A DNA stretch of 6,012 nt from Clostridia bacterium (GTDB taxonomy: Bacteria; Bacillota; Clostridia; Oscillospirales; Acutalibacteraceae). Below, in pieces: positions 1-5,692 of this stretch. How positions within the stretch are numbered: the first letter of the stretch is position 1; each line of letters starts with the position of its first letter. Below the pieces are notes generated by a model. It saw only the letters and a program-made list of their open reading frames with translations. It ran no database searches and was not told where the DNA came from. Where the stretch lies: positions 1-6,012 of the forward strand of contig JAKSQL010000063.1 in the NCBI GenBank assembly GCA_024404125.1, written 5' to 3'. Made by a program: the position numbers and the translations under genes.

Positions 1-10
1 GATGAATTAA

Positions 11-469
11 ATGACACTTGATGAATTACTTGAACAGTTTGACGAGGTGCTTGACAGCGGTATCAAAATCCCCGGCAAAAAAACGGTTGTAGACATTGAA
101 AAGTTGCGTGCCGTTGTTGACGATATCCGTCTTAATATCCCTAACGAAATCAAGCAGGCGCGCGGAATTGTTTCCGACCGTGCCGATATTATCACTACCG
201 CAAAACGTGAGGCAGACGGAATTATCCGCAGTGCCGAAGAGCGTGCAAAAGCAATTGTTGCCGAGCAGGAAATAGTAAAAATGTCGCAGGAAAAGGCGGC
301 TGAAATAATTGCAAGTGCTCAGGCAAAGAGCCGCGAAATGAGAAAAGCAGCACAGGATTTTGTAGACGATATTATGTGCCGTGCAGACGAAGGTCTTACC
401 GCTAATTTGGGCGAAATCAGAAAGACAAGAGCGGCTTTGCGTCAACAAGTTCCCACTAATAACAATTAA
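11..469 (+). CDS. Ala-rich helical coiled-coil protein, ATP-synthase b/E/H stalk-like (function unknown)
   Basis: Predicted soluble protein of 152 residues with no signal peptide or membrane segment. After an N-terminal region (about 1-45) with a Gly/Pro turn (GIKIPGKK, 17-24), residues about 46-130 form a long charged, Ala-rich helix. Hydrophobic pairs recur every 11 residues (I60-I61, I71-I72, I82-V83, then after a phase break I99-I100, M110, I121-M122). This hendecad pattern is seen in peripheral-stalk subunits of rotary ATPases (F-type b, A/V-type E/H), so automatic annotation often calls such proteins 'ATPase' or 'V-type subunit H-like'. No Walker motif is present and no ATP synthase genes are visible nearby, so a stalk role is not supported; a DivIVA-like scaffold is an alternative. 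From memory, similar proteins follow coaD in Clostridia, but the upstream gene lies outside the window. The ATG at 11 directly follows an in-frame TAA at 8-10; too little upstream sequence is present to judge a ribosome binding site. A terminator follows 24 nt after the stop. Confidence 0.8.
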   Translation: MTLDELLEQFDEVLDSGIKIPGKKTVVDIEKLRAVVDDIRLNIPNEIKQARGIVSDRADIITTAKREADGIIRSAEERAKAIVAEQEIVKMSQEKAAEIIASAQAKSREMRKAAQDFVDDIMCRADEGLTANLGEIRKTRAALRQQVPTNNN

Positions 470-493
470 AATACATAAAAAGAATAAAAACAA

Positions 494-525
494 AAGCGGA
501 CTTAAATTAACCTTTAAGTCCGCTT
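494..525. terminator. Bidirectional intrinsic terminator between convergent genes
   Basis: A perfect 13-bp inverted repeat (AAGCGGACTTAAA at 494-506 and its complement at 513-525) flanks a 6-nt loop (507-512). On the + strand it is followed by AATTTTATTT (526-535). On the - strand the hairpin is followed by TTGTTTTTATTC, so both directions have a T-rich exit. It sits 24 nt after the stop of the + strand coiled-coil gene. It also sits 4 nt past the second TAA (530-532) of the nadE reading frame, so it can end both convergent transcripts. The + strand T-tract is the antisense of the last nadE codons. Confidence 0.87.
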
Positions 526-529
526 AATT

Positions 530-601
530 TTATTTCGGCATATATGACGGCATCAGTTTAAGTTTAAATAAATTTTGCTCGTGCTTTTTATCTATCAGTT
601 C
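530..601 (-). pseudogene. nadE: Detached C-terminal tail of nadE, downstream of an in-frame TAA
   Basis: Immediately after the TAA that ends the nadE reading frame (604-602), the same frame continues open for 23 codons and closes with TAA at 532-530. The tail includes the segment HEQNLFKLKLMPSY. It begins with a short charged helix and then a K-x-x-x-M-P element, which is how NH3-dependent NAD synthases of Clostridia usually end; the corresponding tail of E. coli and B. subtilis NadE carries an EHKR....P segment. No frameshift separates it from the gene body, so one base change (for example AAA, GAA or CAA to TAA) accounts for the break. With the tail restored the protein would be about 240 residues, the normal size for this short NadE group. 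The restored stop lies right at the terminator hairpin, leaving no unexplained gap. That this is the real tail is inferred from remembered family features, not from an alignment. Confidence 0.8.
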
Positions 602-1252
602 TTAGACTGCTTTATCTTCTATTTCGCCCGTCCTTATATATCGGTCAAGAACGGCATAGGTAAAGCCGAGGTTTTCTTCATCAGTTTTACCGCAAAGTCC
701 GTCAATAGGTGTCTTGTCAATAAGTGTATCAGGCAGTACCGTAAGTCTGCCAATTTGTTTTACCTCACTTACGGTCATATTGCAAAGCGGACTGAAATCG
801 CCTGCAGCATCACCGTAACGGGTTGAATAACCGACATAATCCTCCGATAAATTGCAGGTGTTCACTACCCTGCCGTTGTTACTTTGCGATACGGCATAAA
901 GTGTGGACATACGAATTCTCGGCGGCAAATTTGTTTTGCTCTGACTTGAAATTTCAAACGGAATGGCATTTTTAAGTGCTTCTACGCTTTCCTTAATATT
1001 AACCTCAAAGTATTTAATATCCAAAGTCTTTACTAGCAAATACGCATCATTTATATCCTCTTGCTCGCCGCAAGGCATAAGCACCCCTATTACCCTATCT
1101 TTACCGAGTGCTTCTACGCAAAGGGCAGCGGCAATACTACTGTCCTTACCGCCGGATATACCTATTACCGCGTTGCAGTCTTTTCCGTTTTTATCAAAAA
1201 AGTCGCGTATAAACTCAATGCAACCCTCTTTATTCTTTTTTGCATCAAACAT
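602..1252 (-). CDS. nadE: NH3-dependent NAD(+) synthase, C-terminally truncated by in-frame stop
   Basis: Catalyses ATP-dependent amidation of nicotinic acid adenine dinucleotide to NAD, the last step of NAD synthesis, in the cytoplasm. The 216-residue product has the PP-loop ATP pyrophosphatase motif SGGKDSS (33-39). It also has family blocks NLPPRIRMSTLYAVSQ (108-123), TCNLSEDYVGYSTRYGD (132-148) and DGLCGKTDEENLG (184-196). No glutaminase domain is present, so it should use ammonia or an unlinked glutaminase. I chose ATG at 1252 because AAGGTG lies 6 nt upstream; a GTG at 1261 would add three residues (4-nt overlap with deoD) but has only a weak site before it and is itself part of the Shine-Dalgarno sequence. 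The product is about 25 residues short: the frame continues past the TAA at 602-604 into a plausible native C-terminus ending at 530. The tail probably closes over the substrate, so activity of the truncated form is uncertain. It is the last gene of the operon, 5 nt after deoD. Confidence 0.9.
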   Translation of the reverse strand: MFDAKKNKEGCIEFIRDFFDKNGKDCNAVIGISGGKDSSIAAALCVEALGKDRVIGVLMPCGEQEDINDAYLLVKTLDIKYFEVNIKESVEALKNAIPFEISSQSKTNLPPRIRMSTLYAVSQSNNGRVVNTCNLSEDYVGYSTRYGDAAGDFSPLCNMTVSEVKQIGRLTVLPDTLIDKTPIDGLCGKTDEENLGFTYAVLDRYIRTGEIEDKAV

Positions 1253-1257
1253 AATTT

Positions 1258-1992
1258 TCACCTTGTTTCAAGTCGGTCTAATTTAACGGCAGTATCAAGT
1301 GCCAATTTAAGCATATCGGTAAATACCGTTCTGCGTTGTTCTGAGGTTGTTGTTTCGCCTGTAACTATACTGTCGGATACAGTATATAAAGCGAGCGCTC
1401 TTTTACCTAAATTTGCGGCATTCATATAAAGTGACGCGGTTTCCATTTCAACTGCCAAAACACCCATCTTTTGCCAATTATCAAACGGAAGATTATTATA
1501 AAACATATCGCTTGACAGTACGTTTCCCACGTGGAATTTAAGGTCATTGTTTTTTGCAATATCAACCGCGGTTGTTAAAAGATAATAGTCCGCCATAGGC
1601 GCAAAAGTGCCGTTTAAATCAAAGTTGTGGGAATAATTCGAGTCGGTTGAAACACCCATTGCAAAAACTATATCAAGAATTTTTACGTTCTTATTAAGTG
1701 AACCGGCGGAACCGATACGTATTATATTTTCCACACCGAAAAATTTATACAGTTCATAAGAATAAATTCCCATAGACGGTATACCCATACCGCTTGCCAT
1801 AACCGATACTTTAACACCGTTATAATAGCCAGTATAACCTTGAATATTACGCACGTTATTTATAAGTTTAGCGTCGGTCAGATAATTATCGGCTATAAAC
1901 TTTGCTCTAAGCGGGTCACCAGGCATAAGCACTGTTTTTGCAAAATCTTCGGGCTTTGCATTTATATGGGGTGTAGGATAAGAAACTGACAT
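1258..1992 (-). CDS. deoD: Purine-nucleoside phosphorylase, DeoD type
   Basis: Reversibly phosphorolyses purine (deoxy)nucleosides to free base and (deoxy)ribose-1-phosphate in cytoplasmic purine salvage; the family is usually a homohexamer. The 244 residues match the DeoD family over the full length, with a 5-residue offset from E. coli numbering. Visible active-site positions are H9 (E. coli H4), the phosphate loop MPGDPLRAK (23-31) with G25 and R29, R48, and R92 in IIRIGSAG. The ribose-binding VEME (181-184) is present, as is TVSDSI with D207 (E. coli D204), the acid that protonates purine N7, and R220 (E. coli R217). D207 argues for a purine rather than uridine phosphorylase. The start ATG at 1992 has AAGAAGG 7 nt upstream. 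The gene follows ABC subunit B by 18 nt and precedes nadE by 5 nt, so it is probably cotranscribed with both. DeoD enzymes can also cleave nicotinamide riboside, which may link it to nadE. Confidence 0.95.
   Translation of the reverse strand: MSVSYPTPHINAKPEDFAKTVLMPGDPLRAKFIADNYLTDAKLINNVRNIQGYTGYYNGVKVSVMASGMGIPSMGIYSYELYKFFGVENIIRIGSAGSLNKNVKILDIVFAMGVSTDSNYSHNFDLNGTFAPMADYYLLTTAVDIAKNNDLKFHVGNVLSSDMFYNNLPFDNWQKMGVLAVEMETASLYMNAANLGKRALALYTVSDSIVTGETTTSEQRRTVFTDMLKLALDTAVKLDRLETR
1259..1264 (-). promoter_or_regulatory. Ribosome binding site of nadE
   Basis: AAGGTG on the - strand lies 6 nt before ATG 1252-1250 and overlaps the deoD stop codon TGA (1260-1258). It decides for the ATG start rather than the GTG at 1261, which forms the end of this site. 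The overlap with the deoD stop suggests translational coupling. Confidence 0.65.
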
Positions 1993-1999
1993 TTTTATA

Positions 2000-2006
2000 C
2001 CTTCTT
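2000..2006 (-). promoter_or_regulatory. Ribosome binding site of deoD
   Basis: AAGAAGG on the - strand lies 7 nt before the deoD ATG, inside the 18-nt gap after the ABC subunit B stop codon. The gap is too short for an independent promoter plus terminator, which supports cotranscription. Confidence 0.6.
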
Positions 2007-2010
2007 AAAA

Positions 2011-3948
2011 TTATTCAAGTTCAAAAGCGCCGGTATACAACTGATAATATGTGCCTTTTTCTTCGATAAGTTTCTGATGGTTTCCGCGTTCGATAATCTC
2101 ACCGTGGTCAAGTACCATTATAACGTCTGAATTCATAACGGTTGAAAGACGGTGCGCGATTACGAATACCGTTCTTCCCTCCATAAGTTTATCCATACCT
2201 TTTTGTACTATCGCTTCGGTGCGGGTATCTATTGAGGAGGTTGCCTCGTCAAGTATCATAACGGGCGGGTCGGCAACGGCGGCGCGTGCTATTGCTATAA
2301 GCTGGCGCTGTCCCTGTGACAAGTTAGAGCCGTTATTTGAAAGTTCGGTAGCATAACCTTTGGGAAGTCTTGTGATAAAATCGTCCGCACCGGCAAGTTT
2401 GGCTGCGGCGATACACTCCTCATCGGTAGCCTCAAGTCTGCCGTACCTGATATTATCCATTACCGTTCCGGTAAACAGATTGGTATCATGAAAAACAATA
2501 CCGAGTGAACGTCTTAAATCTGACTTTTTAATCTTGTTGATGTTTATACCGTCATAACGGATTTTACCATCCTCAATATCGTAAAAACGGTTTATAAGGT
2601 TTGTTATTGTTGTTTTACCGGCACCGGTAGCACCTACAAAAGCAACCTTTTGACCGGGATTTGCATACACCGATACGCCTTTAAGAACCTGCTTGCCTTC
2701 AACGTAGGAGAAGTCAACGTCGGTCATAGTTACGTCACCCTTAAGTTCGGTGTAGGTCAATGTGCCGTCACCGTGGGGATGTTTCCATGCCCACTTGCCC
2801 GTTCTCTTATCAGTTTCGGTTATGTTACCGTTACTGTCAATTTCGCAGTTTACAAGTGTTACGTAACCGTCGTCTGCCTCGGGAGGAGTATCCATAAGGT
2901 CAAATACACGCGTAGCACCCGCCATGGCCATAACTATTGAGTTTATCTGCTGTGAAACCTGATTTATGTTTCCCGTAAACTGTTTGGTCATACTTAAGAA
3001 CGAAACAATTACGCCGACTTTCATAACCTTTGCGCCGCCGAAAAGTGCCGATATGCTTAAATTTGGTGCACCTGTAAGCAAAAGCGCACAACCGACTATT
3101 GTAACAATAACGTAAAGTACGTTACCGATATTCATAATAATCGGTCCTAACGTATTCGCAAATGCGTGAGCGCGATAGCCGTGTTCGTATAAATCGTTAT
3201 TGAGTTTATCAAAATCGTTCTTGCTCTGCTTTTCGTGGCAGAAAACTTTTACGACCTTTTGTCCGTTCATTATTTCCTGAACGTAACCCTCTTGCGCCGC
3301 AACAGAACCCTGCATTTTAACAAAGTATTTAGCCGAGCCGCCGCCGAGTTTTTTTGATACCATAAACATAAACACAACGCCGACTAAAAGCAGTAAAGTA
3401 AGCCATACACTAAACCAAAGCATAATGCAGAGTACTCCTACAACAACGGTTGAAGCACGTATAAGGGTAGGAAGTGACTGACCTATTAACTGACGTAAAG
3501 TATCAATATCGTTAGTATAAAACGACATTATATCGCCGTGCTTTTTGCGGTCAAAGAAACTTATCGGTAAATCCTGCATTCCCTCAAAGAGCGATTTACG
3601 CATTTTGCTTAAAAATCCTTGCGTTACTATTGCAGCAAGTTGCGTTTCGAGCAATACCGAACAAATAGACAAAATATAGAAGAACAGCAAAGTAAATACT
3701 TTCGGCAATATTATTGAACTTGCCTCACTCCAAGGAGTGCCGTTTTTAAGACACAGGTCAATAGCCGAGGTTACTTTTTCAAGGAAAATAGCGGGAATTA
3801 CCGCAACGATAGCCGAAAATACAATACATACTACCGATACGGGTACCATTACGGGATAATAACCGTAAAGCATTTTCATTGCTCTTGTGAGTGACTTAAT
3901 ATTTCCCTTTTCCCTTTTCATATTGCCGGAAGGCGTTCTGTTATTCAT
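2011..3948 (-). CDS. ABC exporter half-transporter B (TM288-like, catalytic ATP site, degenerate signature)
   Basis: Membrane half-transporter of 645 residues with an N-terminal ABC exporter transmembrane domain (six predicted helices, about 33-57, 81-108, 159-180, 181-201, 265-293, 308-328) and a C-terminal nucleotide-binding domain (about 405-640). Walker A is GATGAGKTT (439-447), Walker B is MILDE with D567 and catalytic E568, and the H-loop His is H599. Its own signature is LSQGQ (543-547) instead of LSGGQ, the form seen in TM288 of Thermotoga TM287/288. Paired with subunit A it should supply Walker A/B for the working ATP site and a weak signature to the other. The Q-loop position, normally Gln, is H487 (codon CAT). 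A polar insertion (about 353-405, containing WAWKHPH) separates membrane and ATPase domains. ATG 3948 is chosen because GGAGGTG lies 6 nt upstream; the GTG at 3957 is part of that site. The start overlaps the subunit A stop by 8 nt. Substrate unknown; drug or lipid export is likely by family. Confidence 0.95.
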   Translation of the reverse strand: MNNRTPSGNMKREKGNIKSLTRAMKMLYGYYPVMVPVSVVCIVFSAIVAVIPAIFLEKVTSAIDLCLKNGTPWSEASSIILPKVFTLLFFYILSICSVLLETQLAAIVTQGFLSKMRKSLFEGMQDLPISFFDRKKHGDIMSFYTNDIDTLRQLIGQSLPTLIRASTVVVGVLCIMLWFSVWLTLLLLVGVVFMFMVSKKLGGGSAKYFVKMQGSVAAQEGYVQEIMNGQKVVKVFCHEKQSKNDFDKLNNDLYEHGYRAHAFANTLGPIIMNIGNVLYVIVTIVGCALLLTGAPNLSISALFGGAKVMKVGVIVSFLSMTKQFTGNINQVSQQINSIVMAMAGATRVFDLMDTPPEADDGYVTLVNCEIDSNGNITETDKRTGKWAWKHPHGDGTLTYTELKGDVTMTDVDFSYVEGKQVLKGVSVYANPGQKVAFVGATGAGKTTITNLINRFYDIEDGKIRYDGININKIKKSDLRRSLGIVFHDTNLFTGTVMDNIRYGRLEATDEECIAAAKLAGADDFITRLPKGYATELSNNGSNLSQGQRQLIAIARAAVADPPVMILDEATSSIDTRTEAIVQKGMDKLMEGRTVFVIAHRLSTVMNSDVIMVLDHGEIIERGNHQKLIEEKGTYYQLYTGAFELE

Positions 3949-5692
3949 TTTGAGCACCTCCGTTGGTTTGCTGATTGTAAATTTCTCTGTATATATCGCA
4001 GGACTTTAACAATTCATTATGGTTACCGCAAGCAACTATCTTACCGCTTTCAAGAACTATGGTAATATCCGCGTCCTCAACGGAAGATATTCTCTGCGCG
4101 ATAATAAGTTTTGTAGTTTCGGGAATATAAGACTTAAATCCCGCGCGGATAAGCGCATCGGTTTTAGTATCAACCGCACTTGTTGAGTCGTCAAGAATAA
4201 TAATTTTCGGTTTTTTAAGCAATGCTCTTGCTATGCAAAGGCGCTGCTTTTGTCCGCCCGATACGTTAGTACCGCCCTGCTCTATATGGGTATCGTATTT
4301 TTCCGGGAACGACTCTACAAACTCATCTGCCATAGCAAGTTTGCACGCTTCGACAATTTCCTCATCGGTAGCATTTTCGTTACCCCAACGAAGATTTTCT
4401 TTAATAGTACCCGCAAACAAAATATTCTTTTGAAGTACCATTGCAACATTATCTCTAAGTGTCTGTAAATCGTAATCCCTTACGTCTACACCGCCTACCT
4501 TAACCGAGCCGACATTTACGTCGTAAAGGCGCGGAATAAGTTGAACTAACGAGGATTTGCTCGACCCAGTACCGCCGATTATACCGACTGTCATACCCGA
4601 CTTAATATGAATGTTTATATCAGATAAAGCATAAAGTTTTGCGTGTTTCATATATTTAAAGCCGACATTTTCAAAATCAATACTGCCGTCTTTAACTTCA
4701 TATACGGGATTTTCGGGATTTTTCATATCGGGCTCTTCGTCAAGCACCTCACATATACGTTTTGCAGACTCAGCGGAAATAGTTAGCATTACGTATATCA
4801 TTGAAAGCATCATAAGTGACATAAGTATTGACATACCGTAGGTAAGCATTGCCGAAATATGACCGATATTGATACCGCCTATTCCGTTTATTGCCATATA
4901 AGAGCCGGCAATAAGTACGAAAATCATATTAAAATACATACAGAAATTCATTATAGGTGTATTAAGCGCAACTATTCTTTCGGCTTTTGTAAAGTCATTG
5001 CAAATAGAGTCCGCCGCAGCGCCGAATTTCTTTTTTTCAAAGTTCTCACGCGAAAAACCCTTTACTACGCGCATACCTCTTACATTTTCTTCAATGGACT
5101 CATTAAGTTTATCGTATCTTTTGAAAACACTTCTGAATGCAGGCATTGCGAATTTTGCAACAAGTAAAAGTCCTGTTACCAAAAACGGAATTACAAATAC
5201 AAAGGTTGCGGCAAGCCATCCGCCCATATAAGCCGCCATAGATACCGAGAAAATGAGCATAAGCGGACTTCGTATCGCAATACGGATAAGCATCATAAAT
5301 GCCATCTGCACGTTATTAACGTCGGTAGTCATACGTGTAACGAGTGACGAGGTTGAAAATTTATCTATATTTGAAAACGAAAAGAGTTGGATTTTATCAA
5401 ATATATCGTTACGGAGATTTTTTGCAAACCCCGAAGATGCTTTTGCACAGGTAAATCCTGCTACGCCGCCGCAAGAAAGTGATAAAAGTGCCAAAGCGAC
5501 TAACAAAAGTCCTATTTTGATAATAAATGAAAGACTTACGTTTTCACCGTTTTTTTGTATGTTATTGATAAGATACGTAGCCGTGATATAAGGTATTGCG
5601 GTTTCGATTGCCGCTTCACCTACCATAAGTAAAACTGTAAGTATTGTAGGCATCTTATACTCGCGGATACATTTTGCGAATTTTTTAAGCAT
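3941..5692 (-). CDS. ABC exporter half-transporter A (TM287-like, degenerate ATP site)
   Basis: Membrane half-transporter of 583 residues: an ABC exporter transmembrane domain (six predicted helices, about 14-41, 55-83, 131-156, 158-183, 245-268, 277-304) followed by a nucleotide-binding domain (about 337-575). The signature VSGGQ (477-481) is intact and Q-loop Q421 is present. Its own ATP site is degenerate: Walker B reads IIILDD with D502 in place of the catalytic Glu, and the H-loop position is Q533 (IAQRIS) instead of His. Walker A is GGTGSSKSS (373-381), with S378 where Gly usually precedes the Lys. The same Asp/Gln replacements occur in Thermotoga TM287, so it should pair with subunit B as an asymmetric heterodimer rather than act alone. 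ATG 5692 is chosen because GGAGG lies 6 nt upstream; a TTG at 5725 would add 11 residues inside the marR gene without support. The gene overlaps marR by 8 nt (ATGCTTAA) and subunit B by 8 nt (ATGAATAA), implying coupled translation. Probable role: multidrug or lipid efflux. Confidence 0.95.
   Translation of the reverse strand: MLKKFAKCIREYKMPTILTVLLMVGEAAIETAIPYITATYLINNIQKNGENVSLSFIIKIGLLLVALALLSLSCGGVAGFTCAKASSGFAKNLRNDIFDKIQLFSFSNIDKFSTSSLVTRMTTDVNNVQMAFMMLIRIAIRSPLMLIFSVSMAAYMGGWLAATFVFVIPFLVTGLLLVAKFAMPAFRSVFKRYDKLNESIEENVRGMRVVKGFSRENFEKKKFGAAADSICNDFTKAERIVALNTPIMNFCMYFNMIFVLIAGSYMAINGIGGINIGHISAMLTYGMSILMSLMMLSMIYVMLTISAESAKRICEVLDEEPDMKNPENPVYEVKDGSIDFENVGFKYMKHAKLYALSDINIHIKSGMTVGIIGGTGSSKSSLVQLIPRLYDVNVGSVKVGGVDVRDYDLQTLRDNVAMVLQKNILFAGTIKENLRWGNENATDEEIVEACKLAMADEFVESFPEKYDTHIEQGGTNVSGGQKQRLCIARALLKKPKIIILDDSTSAVDTKTDALIRAGFKSYIPETTKLIIAQRISSVEDADITIVLESGKIVACGNHNELLKSCDIYREIYNQQTNGGAQNE
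3955..3961 (-). promoter_or_regulatory. Ribosome binding site of ABC subunit B
   Basis: GGAGGTG on the - strand, a near-perfect Shine-Dalgarno sequence, lies 6 nt before ATG 3948-3946. It sits inside the end of the subunit A gene. It decides the start: the in-frame GTG at 3957-3955 is the last three bases of this site, not an initiation codon. Confidence 0.85.

Noticed and set aside
26..493. Cys/Phe-rich 155-residue open frame on the - strand opposite the coiled-coil gene
   Set aside because: It would cross the terminator side of the + gene. Its Cys/Phe-rich sequence is what the antisense of an Ala/Lys/Glu-rich helix gives, and the + strand protein has clear periodic structure.
602..604. TAA in nadE as evidence of a reassigned stop codon
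   Set aside because: TAA ends the coiled-coil gene, both ABC genes and marR at sensible family lengths, so it is a working stop in this genome. A point mutation, an error or local readthrough fits better.
575..826. Open frame on the + strand opposite the end of nadE
   Set aside because: It lies antisense to well-recognised nadE codons, has no ribosome binding site or family likeness, and its composition is that of an antisense shadow.
1253..1261. GTG at 1261 as the nadE start, giving a 4-nt GTGA overlap with deoD
   Set aside because: The GTG is the end of the AAGGTG site placed 6 nt before ATG 1252, and no good ribosome binding site precedes it. It remains possible but is second best.
3949..3957. 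GTG at 3957 as the start of ABC subunit B
   Set aside because: It is the last three bases of the GGAGGTG Shine-Dalgarno sequence serving ATG 3948.
4859..5591. Several + strand open frames opposite the membrane domain of ABC subunit A
   Set aside because: All lie within a strongly supported gene on the other strand and resemble no protein family.
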